Shown here piece by piece: positions 35,920-46,600 of a stretch of DNA of 64,000 nt (position 1 is its first letter; every line of letters begins with the position of its first letter). The DNA lies in contig CAVVLP010000005.1 in NCBI GenBank assembly GCA_963749115.1, forward strand, positions 62,001-126,000, given 5' to 3'. Made by a program: the position numbers and the translations under genes. A model generated the notes under the pieces. The model saw only the letters and a list, made by a program, of their open reading frames with translations. It did no database searches and was not told the DNA's origin. This DNA is from SZUA-36 sp963749115 (GTDB lineage Bacteria > Pseudomonadota > Gammaproteobacteria > Xanthomonadales > SZUA-36).

Positions 35920-36020
35920 GTTAATGTGATTTTGTCCTGCGTTTTCAGTTCCTGCGCCAGTCTTTATATTATAAAATACTAATATTATAAATGATTGTCT
36001 GAAAGGCTCTTGGAATAGCA

Positions 36021-37493
36021 ATGAAAACACGAAAGCGTAATTGGTTGCCCGGCTTTATCGCGATACTCCTTTTAATAGGTGTTCCGGTCTGGTATTTCAC
36101 GGGTGACGCTGAAACCAGTCCTGATACACCATGGGACAACATGCCAAGACGTCCCGCGCACGTTGACCACAAGAACCTGTTTGATGGTTTTGCTGAACTC
36201 ACTACCGGTCCCGAGGTGACGACAGCCTGTCTGACCTGCCATGAGGATGCCGGTGAACAGATGCTGCATACAGCCCACTGGAAATGGGAATCCGAACCAG
36301 TTGAGGTTGAAGGCCGCGAAGGTCTTTTTACCACCGGCAAGAAAAAGTCTATCAATAATTTCTGCATCGGTATCCAGGGCAACTGGGCTTCGTGTACAGC
36401 CTGCCATGCAGGTTACGGCTGGGATGATGCCGAATTTGATTTCGAGGATAAAACCAAGATCGATTGCCTGGTCTGCCATGATAATTCCGGTATTTACCGC
36501 AAGGGTAAAGCCGGTCTTCCACTGGAAGGTGTTGACCTGATGGCCGCAGCCAGGAGTGTTGCTGTTCCCACCCGTGAAAACTGCGGCGGTTGCCACTTTC
36601 GTGGCGGTGGTGGCAATGCGGTAAAACACGGTGATCTCGATGAAAGTCTGTATTACCCGACAGAAGGCATCGATGTCCATATGGGTCGCTACAACTTCCA
36701 GTGCGTGGATTGTCATCAGACCAAAAATCATGTCATCGGCGGGCGCTCCACGACGGTCAGCCTGGACAATGAGAACCAGATTGCCTGTACGGACTGCCAT
36801 AACTCCAAATTACACAGTGATGATCGTATCAATGCACATACCGATACGGTTGCCTGTCAGGCCTGCCACGTTCCGGAAATCGCTGTTGCGCAAGCCACCA
36901 AGACCCATTGGGACTGGTCAAAAGCCGGTGATGGATTAAGGGAAGACGATCCACACCACTACCTGAAGATCAAGGGCGAGTTCATCTATGAGAAGAACCT
37001 GAAGCCAGAATACCGCTGGTACAACGGGCTTGCTCACCGTTACCTGATGGGTGATCAGATCAACAAGAACGGCACTACCGCACTGAACGAACCCAGTGGT
37101 GATATACGCGACGCCGATGCAAAAATCTGGCCTTTCAAGATTCACCGCGCCAAACAGCCCTATGACACCGAATACAACTATCTGCTGCAACCGGTAACCT
37201 CGGGCGAGGGCGGTTACTGGAATGATTTCGATTGGGATAAGGCTTTCCGTCTTGGCGAAGAAGTCTCCGGCACACGTTACAGCGGCAACTTTGGTTTTGC
37301 CGATACAGAAATGTTCTGGCCATCGACCCATATGGTGGCAACCAAGGACAAGGCACTGCAATGCCAGGCCTGTCATTCAGAGGATGGCAGGATGGACTGG
37401 CCGGCACTGGGGTATGACGGTGATCCTATCAAGCAAGGCAGCCAGACCCGCAAAAGAAGAGCGCTGGAACAAGTGAGTGCGGATCATGAATAA
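36021..37493 (+). CDS. otr: Octahaem cytochrome c, tetrathionate reductase (Otr) family
   Basis: Periplasmic octahaem cytochrome of 490 residues kept at the membrane by an uncleaved helix (about 10-27). Eight CxxCH: CLTCH, CTACH, CLVCH, CGGCH, CVDCH, CTDCH, CQACH, CQACH. The segment NNFCIGIQGNWASCTACHAGYGW is characteristic of the Otr family, whose Shewanella member reduces tetrathionate, nitrite and hydroxylamine in vitro and uses a lysine-ligated active haem. The C-terminal WPSTHMVATKDKALQCQACH block agrees. It overlaps the next gene, a haem-rich membrane cytochrome, and the cluster continues with sulfur-transport genes, which favours a sulfur-oxyanion substrate. The symbol marks family only; the physiological reaction is inference. 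Confidence 0.88.
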   Translation: MKTRKRNWLPGFIAILLLIGVPVWYFTGDAETSPDTPWDNMPRRPAHVDHKNLFDGFAELTTGPEVTTACLTCHEDAGEQMLHTAHWKWESEPVEVEGREGLFTTGKKKSINNFCIGIQGNWASCTACHAGYGWDDAEFDFEDKTKIDCLVCHDNSGIYRKGKAGLPLEGVDLMAAARSVAVPTRENCGGCHFRGGGGNAVKHGDLDESLYYPTEGIDVHMGRYNFQCVDCHQTKNHVIGGRSTTVSLDNENQIACTDCHNSKLHSDDRINAHTDTVACQACHVPEIAVAQATKTHWDWSKAGDGLREDDPHHYLKIKGEFIYEKNLKPEYRWYNGLAHRYLMGDQINKNGTTALNEPSGDIRDADAKIWPFKIHRAKQPYDTEYNYLLQPVTSGEGGYWNDFDWDKAFRLGEEVSGTRYSGNFGFADTEMFWPSTHMVATKDKALQCQACHSEDGRMDWPALGYDGDPIKQGSQTRKRRALEQVSADHE

Positions 37494-40074
37494 GCGGACC
37501 AGGATTACGAAAATTTCCGTTCTGAGCGGGTTTTTGTTGGCTGTATTCAGCTTCTCATCAGCTGCCAACGGCTTGCATCCGGAAGTACCGATACTGGACG
37601 CACAGGGTCATCCCGTCGTTGAAAGCGGTCTGCCGATGTCAACCATGACCAGTTGTGGTGGGGATTGTCACGAGACCGCTTACATCATGGCGAACAGTGA
37701 CCACGCGGATGCCGGCGCGAGCCAGACAGGACAGGGCAATAGTGCACATGAGTGGCAACAGGGCCCGGGCTATTTCGGTGGATGGGATCCACTGGCCTAC
37801 GATACCGATGGGTTGATCATGGATGGTGGTATGGATCTGGCGGCCTGGTTGAAGCGCTACGGTTCCAGGCATGTTGGTGGCGGACCGGTTGCAGGTCTTG
37901 TCGAAATGGACTGCCTGCTTTGCCATACGGGTATTGGAGATTTTTCTGCACGGAAAGAAGCGCTCGGCAACGGTGATTTTGGCTGGGCCAATTCGGCCCC
38001 ATTATCCTCGCTCGGGATCCTTGTACACGAAGATGGCCAATGGCGATGGGATGCTTCAAAATTTCAGGCCAACGGCGCCCTGCAAAAAGGCCTGCTCGAT
38101 ATTCGCAAACCACGCGATGAAAACTGCGCCCAATGTCATGGCATAGTCGACAACAGCCTTGACTATCCATTGACGATACCAGCAGATGAAGATACACGTC
38201 ACAACACAGACCGGACAGGGCAAATCATTTCACCGCAGAAACTGCTCAATAGCGGATTGAACATTTCCGGTAAAGAGGATATGAACTATCCGTTTGATGT
38301 TCACAGCGACCGCGTGGTTGGTTGTGTGAATTGCCATTACTCGCTGAATAACCCGGTGTACTTCCGGCAGCGTGAAGAAAGCCGTCCGGACCATCTTAAC
38401 TTTGATCCACGTCGGCTGACCAATGCCGATTACCTGGTCCGTCCTTTGCACCAGTTTGCCAAGGGTCATTCCACATTAGGTTTGGCGGCAGCGGATACAG
38501 AATACAGCCTGCGCCGCTGCGAATCCTGTCATGATGCCGAAAATGTGCATGAGTGGCTCCCGTACAAACAGCGGCATTTCACCTCATTGGCATGTGAATC
38601 CTGTCATATACCCAAGTTGTTTGGCCCCGGTTTACAGACCGTGGACTGGACCATGCTTGACAGCGAAGAGCAACCTTTAAAGCAATACCGCAACGTAACC
38701 GGTGATCCGGTGGCGGTTGACAGCCTGATTGAAGGGTTCAGGCCGCTGATTCTGCCAAGAGCCAATGCCGAAGGCGATTTCCGTCTGGCACCATTTAACC
38801 TGGTGACGACATGGTACTGGAGCGCGGGCGATCCGGCCCTGCCGGTCTCAAGGGACCAGCTTGAAGCAGCCATATTCGTGAATGGCGCTTATCATCCTGA
38901 TCTTGTCGCTGCACTGGATGCAGATGGTGATGGCCAATTGTCCGGTGAAGAATTACGCCTGGTCGATGAGAAAAGTGTCAGTGCGGTCAGAAACCGGCTG
39001 CAGGCTATTGGTTTGACCGGTTTGCAAATACAGAGTGAAATCACGCCGTTTTCTATCAGTCATAATGTGGTCAATGGCCAGCGGGCAACCAAGGATTGCT
39101 CTAACTGCCACGACCGTGATTCCGTGCTGGCTGCATCGTTCAGTCTTTCTGATTACCTTCCAGGGGATGTGCAACCGCAAATGGGTTCACATACCGGTGT
39201 TAAGTTTTCCGGTGAGGTCACAACCGGTCCGGCTGGCGGCGCGAGTTTCCTTTCTGATAGCCGCAGCGCTGGTTTTTATATCATCGGTCTGCATGCTGAG
39301 AATTGGGCAGACCTGCTGGGTGTACTGATGTTTTTAGGTATTGTGCTGGGTGTCAGTGTCCACGCGACCGCACGCTATATTTCATCACGTCGCAGGCCGC
39401 CCGTTCATCATGAATATGAGCGTGTCCACATGTATGACGCTTACGAACGTCTGTGGCACTGGTTACAGGCCAGTGCAATCCTGTTGTTACTGTTCACCGG
39501 TTTGATTATCCATAAACCGCATTTTTTCGGGATGTTCAGCTTCCCTTACGTGGTGAATGTACACAACGTGCTTGGTTTTATTCTGGTGACCAATGCCGTT
39601 CTGTCGCTGTTTTATCACCTCGCTAGTGGTGAAATACGACAGTACCTGCCAGAGCCCAAGGGCTTCGTTGCCAATACGCTCGCTCAGGCGATGTACTACA
39701 GCAGGGGTATTTTTGCCGGTAAGCCACATCCGCTGGAAAAGACCAAGCAAAACAAGCTCAACCCGCTGCAGCAGGTCACCTACCTGGCGATCCTTAATAT
39801 CCTGCTACCGGCACAGATCATCACCGGTATCCTGATCTGGGGTCTGCAACGCTGGCCACATATCGCTGCAGAGTTGGGTGGCTTGCCAACGCTGGCACTG
39901 GTCCACACCCTGGTGGCGTGGACATTTGCGACCTTTATCGTTATGCATATTTACCTGACAACCACCGGCCATAAACCGATCGCGGGCATCAAGTCCATGA
40001 TCACCGGCTGGGATGATGTAGAGAAACACACGGGTGACCCGGCTTCGGCTAGCCCGCAAGGAGAGTCAAAATGA
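37486..40074 (+). CDS. Seven-haem cytochrome c with EF-hand fused to cytochrome b561-type domain
   Basis: Large intact fusion of about 862 residues. A signal peptide (FLLAVFSFSSAANG) precedes a periplasmic part with CGGDCH (an unusual CX3CH) and CLLCH, CAQCH, CVNCH, CESCH, CESCH, CSNCH. Between the sixth and seventh motifs lies an EF-hand-like loop DADGDGQLSGEE (near residue 485). A helix (WADLLGVLMFLGIVLGVSVHA) leads to a cytochrome b561 domain with RLWHWLQASAILLLLFTGLI, YVVNVHNVLGFILV and LVHTLVAWTFATFIVMHIY. The gene overlaps otr, so it is the probable quinol-oxidising partner that feeds the octahaem reductase. ATG 37486 is preferred to GTG 37477. The EF-hand suggests calcium-dependent folding; the CX3CH may or may not bind haem. 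Confidence 0.87.
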   Translation: MNKRTRITKISVLSGFLLAVFSFSSAANGLHPEVPILDAQGHPVVESGLPMSTMTSCGGDCHETAYIMANSDHADAGASQTGQGNSAHEWQQGPGYFGGWDPLAYDTDGLIMDGGMDLAAWLKRYGSRHVGGGPVAGLVEMDCLLCHTGIGDFSARKEALGNGDFGWANSAPLSSLGILVHEDGQWRWDASKFQANGALQKGLLDIRKPRDENCAQCHGIVDNSLDYPLTIPADEDTRHNTDRTGQIISPQKLLNSGLNISGKEDMNYPFDVHSDRVVGCVNCHYSLNNPVYFRQREESRPDHLNFDPRRLTNADYLVRPLHQFAKGHSTLGLAAADTEYSLRRCESCHDAENVHEWLPYKQRHFTSLACESCHIPKLFGPGLQTVDWTMLDSEEQPLKQYRNVTGDPVAVDSLIEGFRPLILPRANAEGDFRLAPFNLVTTWYWSAGDPALPVSRDQLEAAIFVNGAYHPDLVAALDADGDGQLSGEELRLVDEKSVSAVRNRLQAIGLTGLQIQSEITPFSISHNVVNGQRATKDCSNCHDRDSVLAASFSLSDYLPGDVQPQMGSHTGVKFSGEVTTGPAGGASFLSDSRSAGFYIIGLHAENWADLLGVLMFLGIVLGVSVHATARYISSRRRPPVHHEYERVHMYDAYERLWHWLQASAILLLLFTGLIIHKPHFFGMFSFPYVVNVHNVLGFILVTNAVLSLFYHLASGEIRQYLPEPKGFVANTLAQAMYYSRGIFAGKPHPLEKTKQNKLNPLQQVTYLAILNILLPAQIITGILIWGLQRWPHIAAELGGLPTLALVHTLVAWTFATFIVMHIYLTTTGHKPIAGIKSMITGWDDVEKHTGDPASASPQGESK

Positions 40075-40595
40075 GTCAAATATCGAGGGCCAAGCCCTAT
40101 ATGAACCCCTACCTGGCCGGTAGCCTTTTGGGTATCGTGCTATTCCTCGCGTTTTTTATCACCGGTTCCGGTCTGGGCGCATCCGGTGGTCTGAACCGTT
40201 TGCTGGTTTATGTGCAAAACGAGGTAAACCCGGAGCACATTGACCAGGTGGCCTACTTGCTGAAAATGGCCGGCGGTAACTCCAATCCACTGGATAGCTG
40301 GATTGTATTCCTGACCGTAGGAACGATCTTTGGTGGATTTATTTCCGGTTTGCTCGGTCGCCGTATGAAATTTGAGACCAACAAGGGGCCACAAATTAGC
40401 AACGGAACCCGTTGGATCATGGCATTTATCGGTGGTGCACTGATGGGATATGGCGCACGTCTGGCCAGGGGTTGTACCTCGGGCCAGGCACTGTCCGGTG
40501 GTGCGGTATTGTCGGTTGGCAGTTGGGCATTCATGTTTGCGGTGTTTGCCGGTGCTTATGCACTGGCTTACTTTTTCCGTAAGTTCTGGAACTGA
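40071..40595 (+). CDS. YeeE/YedE-family sulfur transporter, subunit 1
   Basis: Membrane protein of 174 residues with four helices of the YeeE/YedE (TsuA-like) family that imports thiosulfate or related sulfur species through a chain of cysteines. The signature GYGARLARGCTSGQALSGGA is intact and holds the conserved cysteine. ATG overlaps the stop of the preceding cytochrome fusion (ATGA). It forms the first half of a split transporter with the next gene. Link to the Otr cytochrome supports sulfur-compound handling. Confidence 0.85.
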   Translation: MSQISRAKPYMNPYLAGSLLGIVLFLAFFITGSGLGASGGLNRLLVYVQNEVNPEHIDQVAYLLKMAGGNSNPLDSWIVFLTVGTIFGGFISGLLGRRMKFETNKGPQISNGTRWIMAFIGGALMGYGARLARGCTSGQALSGGAVLSVGSWAFMFAVFAGAYALAYFFRKFWN

Positions 40596-40607
40596 GGAGA
40601 ATTATCA

Positions 40608-41843
40608 TGACAACTTTCCCACTTCCTCTCGCTGACCTGCTCGGTCACTGGGGCTCTTACGCAGTTTACGCAGTCATCGGTATTGCTGTTTGGCATGACC
40701 CTTGAGAGCGCCGGTTTTGGCAATTCGAAACTGCTGGCTGCGCAGTTCTACTTCAAGGATATGCGCGTATTCAAAGTCATGTTCACCGCCATTATCGTGG
40801 CAATGACCCTGATATTCCTTTCCTCTGCACTGGGGTTACTGGACTACAACCTGATCTGGGTTCCACCCACCTACCTGTGGCCCGGTATCGTCGGCGGCCT
40901 GATCATGGGTGTCGGTTTTATCATCGGTGGCTTTTGTCCCGGTACATCATTGGTCGGCCTGGCAACCGGCAAACTTGATGCCATTGTATGTTCGTGTTTG
41001 GTGTTCTGTTTGGTATTTACATGTTTGGTGAAACCGTCGGCAGTTTCGCGACATTCTTTGATAGTTCCAACATGGGCCGCTTCACCTTGCCTGAGCTGTT
41101 CAATGCCAGTTATGGTGTCGTCGTGATCAGCATAGTCGTGGTTGCACTTGGACTCTTTTGTGGTCTCGGAAAAAGTTGAAGCGATGGTCAATGACCGGCC
41201 ACAGCAAAAACTTCCAGGCTGGTCAAAACCCGCTGCTGTCGCACTGGTTGCATTGGCAGCTGTTGCACTTGTGATCGGCCAGCCCAGCTACGAGGATCGC
41301 TGGCAGAAGGTGGCGTCTGAAAGCCAGGCCAAACTGGATGGGCGTGCTGTTCAAATTTCATCTGCGGAGTTCTTGAAATACAGGGACGACTCAAAAATCA
41401 AGATCATTCCGTTGGATGTTCGTGAAGAGCGATACTACAACCAGTTCCACCTGCGCGGAGCGGTTCATGTGCCGCTCGACCAGGTACAGGCGAAAGCCAG
41501 GGAATTGCAGTTTGAACCCGCCAATACCGTTTTCGTTACCATCAGTAATGATGAAGCTGCGGCGACCGAGGCCTGGAAAATCCTGAAGGCTGAAAGTGTA
41601 CCGAATATCTATATCCTTGAAGGCGGTATCAATGCCTGGCTGAAAGCTTATGCGGGTGACAGTCTCGGTGAAGAAAACCGGGTTTTCAACCGGCAGGAGG
41701 ATCAGCTGGCATACAAGTTTAACGCGGCAACCGGTTCCCGGCACCCGGCTTCAGAGCCCAGTCCGGACCTTCTGGATTTGAATTATGAACCCAAGGTGAT
41801 CCTTGAGCTGAAACGCGCACCCACCAGCGGTGGTTGCGGCTGA
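40608..41843 (+). CDS. YeeE/YedE-family sulfur transporter fused to rhodanese-like domain (frameshifted)
   Basis: After repair one protein of about 410 residues: an N-terminal YeeE/YedE half (GMTLESAGFGNSKLLAAQFY, then IMGVGFIIGGFCPGTSLVGLATG with the conserved cysteine), five to six helices, and a C-terminal periplasmic rhodanese-like domain (about 255-400: FLKYRDDSKIKIIPLDVREE, QFHLRGAVHVPLDQV, YILEGGINAWL). Frame losses are near 40690, near 40990 and near 41165 (the junction to the rhodanese part; a separate gene starting near 41184 is the alternative). The usual catalytic Cys loop after the fourth strand is replaced by FVTISNDEAAA, so sulfur transfer by persulfide is unlikely there; a terminal SGGCG cysteine remains. 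Probably a sulfur-carrier docking domain. Confidence 0.75.
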
Positions 41844-41878
41844 GGTTCTTCTCAGTATCGGCTGTTATCAATCAGATT

Positions 41879-41903
41879 CGCCGGCCCTCTCCGGGGCCGG
41901 CCA
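41879..41903. terminator. GC-rich hairpin between convergent genes
   Basis: GCCGGCCC and GGGGCCGGC around CTCT/TCC form a strong stem 35 bases after the rhodanese-domain stop. Convergent mocA ends nearby, so it may serve both. No T tract. Confidence 0.5.
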
Positions 41904-41956
41904 ACAGGTTGCAGATAGTCCTCATAACCACCCAGATTGCGGGTTACTTGTAACAG

Positions 41957-42551
41957 TTACACATCAAAATTCTTGAGTTGAGCGAGTTGCGCTACTGTAT
42001 CCAGATCGAAAACTGCATTTTTGAGGGCAACGGGTCTGAGCAGCTCAGGAATGGGCTTGAAATAAAATTCGTGCACCCTGGTTACCCTCCAGTTCCCGTA
42101 GTTGCCTGAAACAGCTTGACGGGAAAATCGCAGGCGGCATCAAGAGGCCATCTGCTTCGGCGCAAACAATACGCTCCGGGTCGGACTGCCAAATTCCTGC
42201 CAACTCGCTCAGATCATGCGTCTGTATACGCCATTGATCACATAGAAAAATCATCAGCCCTGTTGATTCCGGGCTGATTGCGGCGGCACCCAATGCGATG
42301 GACCTACCCATGCCGGTGGACCAGTGCGGATTATGAATCCAGCGTACCGGGGTCTGTTGAACCGCGTCTTTTACAGCTTTTGCGTTCGACCCGGTGATCA
42401 CAATGATTTCCCGTGGTGCAATTGAGTGTGCAGCAGTGACTGCATTCTGAATCAGCGATCCGGTTTTGTATTGCACCAGTTGTTTAAGCTGTCCCAGGCG
42501 CTTACTGGCACCGGCAGCCGGGATCAGGATACTGAGTGCGGGTGGCTCACA
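41957..42551 (-). CDS. MocA-like molybdenum cofactor nucleotidyltransferase (frameshifted)
   Basis: Cytoplasmic NTP transferase of about 197 residues that attaches CMP to molybdopterin for xanthine-dehydrogenase-family enzymes. The N-terminal fingerprint ILIPAAGASKRLGQLKQLV is encoded upstream of the only long open piece; then IVITGSNAKAVKDAV, NPHWSTGMGRSIALG and MIFLCDQWRI follow. The C-terminus after a break near 42060 reads PELLRPVALKNAVFDLDTV, ending at 41957. A second break near 42535 separates the likely GTG start at 42551, which overlaps the stop of the XdhC gene. The pair belongs together functionally, but no molybdo-hydroxylase gene is within the window. Confidence 0.72.
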
Positions 42552-43643
42552 GACCGCTTTGGGTCAGCATGCTGCCGTCACGCCGGTTCAAAAATGCGTG
42601 GATTTCAGCGACGATAGCCAGTGCAATGGACTCGGGCATTTCTGCACCGATGTCCAGACCGGCCGGTCCAAAGACATGGACATCCGCTGCACCTATTTCG
42701 TCGAGCAGACGATCCCGGCGTGCGCGTGGTCCCAGTAAGTCCGATATATGGAACTGAGGCATCAACAACCTGTGACAGGTAAGACCGGTCGTGACCCAGG
42801 TGATGGGTCATCAGGACCGCAGCATCAACTTGATCCAGTGGAATGTGCTGGCTGAGTTCAGACGGCTGCAATACCCGCACTATCACAGGTGCCCGGAAAC
42901 CGGTCTGCACGGGCAAAACCGGGCCGGTGATCGACGATCGGTACAATTCCAGCCCATTTCGGCTGCCAGGCGGGCCACGGGCACGGCATCATGACCCGCA
43001 CCGCAGATCAGGATAGCAGGGGGTGGCATGATGGGGATCAGTAACAACTCGACCTTACCGGAATCCGTTGTCAATGCTGTCCTGCCAGTAACGCCGGGAC
43101 ATGTCATGACCACCGGAAAACGAGGCACCTTCGTGTGTCTGAATGCTTTTCATCAACCAGGGGTCGCCCGTGCTGAATCCGGTCACCGCAATTGAGGGCA
43201 AAGTCACCGGCTGAATAACGCCGGGTCGCTGCTTGCTGTGACCAGGCTTAACAGGCCATTGCTCCTGGCTTTCCAGGCCCGGTCCAGGGTTTCCAGAAAA
43301 CCGAAATCCGCGTATGCCGATCCAGACGCTGCAACATCAGGTGAATGATACCGTCACAGCCAAGACCGAGACCCCATGCAAAATCATCGCCCTCGCTCAT
43401 GTCATAACAGACGTTGCGGGTTTTCCCGTCTGCAAATACTTGCCTGGCCTGCGCGGCCAGGTCGGCCTCAAGACAGCCGCCCGAAATAAGACCGCGATAG
43501 CTGCTGTCTGCAGCGATCAGCATCATGGCACCGGGTTTACGGTAGGTCGAGCCCTGGGTTGCTACAACCGTACCCAATACCAGCGCCTCGTCCGATTGGT
43601 GTGTGCGGTAAAACTCCAAAAGTGCGGTTAGTCCAAGATGCAT
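42547..43643 (-). CDS. XdhC/CoxI-family protein (multiply frameshifted)
   Basis: Accessory protein that binds and protects sulfurated molybdenum cofactor before insertion into xanthine dehydrogenase or CO dehydrogenase-like enzymes. The N-terminal XdhC domain has LVLGTVVATQGSTYRKPGAM and RGLISGGCLEADLAAQA; the C-terminal Rossmann domain reads ILICGAGHDAVPVARLAAEM, VLMTHHLGHDRSYL, and ends with MPESIALAIVAEIHAFLNRRDG. At least three frame changes (near 43270, 42930 and 42775) split it into four pieces. ATG 43643 is the natural start. Convergent with nothing on its left except mocA, with which it forms an orphan cofactor-maturation pair. Confidence 0.75.
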
Positions 43644-43678
43644 GGGTTCGGCTTTCCGTAATGATTATTTGTCAATCG

Positions 43679-46600
43679 TTATTGCCCCGGCTCTGTTGGC
43701 AAAGGAGGTGCTTGGTTTGACACCGGGTTGTCAAATCCTTCGAGCTGTGACAACACCTCGGCAATGGCCTGTTCGAGTTGGGTGTCGCGACCCTGGTTGC
43801 TTGCAATCGGGTCAAGTACTACCTCGATGTCCGGGGCAACCCCTTCATTTTCAACACTCCATTGGTTGTCGGCATCGAAGAACCTGAAGAAAGGAACGGT
43901 CAGGTACCCGCCATCCATTAGTTCTGGATTGGTGGCGATTCCGATCAGACCACCCCAAGTGCGTGTTCCCATCAGTTTGCCTATTCCCAAGTGGCGGAAT
44001 GAATAAGGTAAATAGTCACCACCGGAACCAGCATCCTGATCGATCAGCATCACCTTTGGACCGTGAATTGCACCGGCAGGTGTATTGTAAATAAGACCGT
44101 CGCGATCTTTCCAGCCGGATAGGTGCTCGCGGCTGAGAACCTCGGTAATGTAATTGGCAGCCTGGCCCCCGGAATTCGAACGTTCATCAATGATGATGGC
44201 CTCCTTGTCGACCTGGGCAAAAAACATCCGGTTAAAAAACGTATAGCCGGCACCGGCGGTATTAGGCAGGTAGACGTATCCAACGCGACCATTACTGGCT
44301 TTATCAATGGCGCGGCGGTTGTTTTCCACCCACGACCACAGACGCATCATGCGCTCGGAATCCACGGGCTCAACAACGATGTCCCGGGCGTCACGACCAT
44401 TGGCATTCGGTCCGACAGACAGGTTGACCTGTTTGCCACTGGTACCCTGTAGGACATTGAAAATATTGTCCAGGTGACTCAATTCCTGACCGTTAACGGC
44501 GAGGATGTATTCACCCTGTCGCGCTTCGTTTCCGGGTGTGGCCAACGGCGCCTTTACAAATGGATTCCATTGTTCGCCAGTGAAAATTTTTGCGATTTGA
44601 TAGCGACCCTGGTCAATGATGAAATTGGCACCGAGTAAGCCGGTTTGGGTGCCTTTTTCCTTATGTACGTCCCCACCACCCGTGCGGTTATGACCGGCCT
44701 GCATCTCGGCGATCATTTCGACCATCAGGGCGGATAAATCCTCGCGTCTGCCGAGATGATTGACCAGTGGGCGGTAACGATCATAAACAGCCTGCCAGTC
44801 AAGTCCATGCATGTTGTCGGCATAGAAATACTCTTTTTCCATGCGCCATGCTTCGTTAAAAATCTGTGTCCACTCTTCAAGTGGGTTGACCTGCATTTTC
44901 AACCCGTCAAGCGCCAGTTTTTCCGGCTCAAGTTCGTCACCGGCTTCGGCCACAGCGAGTGAGCCATCGGACTTATGTATGAGCATATGACCGCCCTTTG
45001 CGCTAAGCACAAAATGAGTCACACCCGTCAACAGGTTAGTGGCTTCCTTTTCTTTGAAATCGAAACGTTGCAATGTGTCGCCGGCACCATCTTCGGCCCC
45101 CGGGAGTTCGACGCTGATACCCGGCTGTGTGGCCTGGATGTAATACAAATTACCGTCTTTGCCTACTGCAAGATTGCCATAATTGTTTTCAGCAACCGGC
45201 AGTGCGACAAATCGCGCGGACAGGTTTTTAAGATCGATTCGGGTTTCTGGTGTCTTTTCAGCAGACTTGTCTTTCTCATCTTTGGTAGTCTTCTTATCCT
45301 CAGCTGCATCTGCTTCCTTGTCTTCGTTCTCATCACCACTGCCGGCCAGTACTGGAGATTTTCCATCTGCTGTCAATACCGCGGCATAAAGTCCAGCCCG
45401 ATACGGTCTCTCCTGGGAGGTCATATTGAGCCCGATCTGGATCGGACCCGAGTTTGTGGAGGCCGCAAAATATAGATATTTGCCGTCTTTGCTGAAAGCC
45501 GGAGAAGCCACGTCTGCCGCGCCATCTGTTACAACGGTATTTGAACCTGTTTTGAAATTGAAGAGGGCCAGATCACGATTGAAATTGGATTGCTCAAGTG
45601 TATAAGCGAGCCATTTGCCATCCGGTGATATGGATACATCAACCTGTTCGCGTCGTATACCGGTCGAAATTTTGCTGATCTTTCCGTTGCCGGGTTCAAT
45701 TGAAAAAAGAGACAGGTGGTTGTCCTGGTAGACAATATGCGGATTATCTCCGCCACCCCATGCGAGTAACTCATAGAAATTCGGTCCCAGTGCATACTGT
45801 ACGTGGTCGCCGCGACCAGTCTGATCTTTGAGAACCAGGCTTTGGCCTTCTTTTGATTCAGTGATGTAGGCGACCTGGTCACCTTTTGGTGACCAGGTGG
45901 CAGTATACTCGCGGGTTGTACCATCCATGCTGATATTGCGAACTGCACCATCTTCAACCGGGACAGTAAACACCGCACCCCTGGCTGTAATGATGGCACG
46001 CTTGCCGGATGGAGAGATATCAACGTGTTGTATAGTTTTGCTCGCATCTTTCCACTGGGTGCGTAGTTGCGGCAGATCCGGGTTGATGATTACCGAAATA
46101 TCGCTGACTTGAGCGGTTCCGAGGTCAAGGTTTTTCAACTGGCCGCCAGCTTCATAAACAATTGTAGTGCCGTATCCTGATGCCGCACGAACATCCCAAA
46201 CCGGCTCGTTTGAGATTCTTGTGATGGTCTCGCCAGCGGGATCAAATCGATAAATATTGAAAATTTCATTTTCACGGTCAGAAATGAAATACAGCTGACC
46301 GTCCAGCCAAATTGGATTGAAATTGGTGGCGCCGGCACCCGGCACCGTGGTCACAGTCTGTGCATTGACATCCATGATCTGGATCGCCGGTGTGGTTCCC
46401 CCGCGGTATCCTTTCCAACCCGAACTTCCACCAAAAAGACCGTTGTAGCCTGAGCCAAAAGCGATGTAAGCAAACCTGTTGCCTTTTGCATCCCATGTGC
46501 CACGGTATACGCGTGCCTCCATTTGTTTGACGGGCAGGGCACCATTTACCGATGCATGGTAAAGCTGACCGGATCGACCATGATCAGTTTCACGCCTGGA

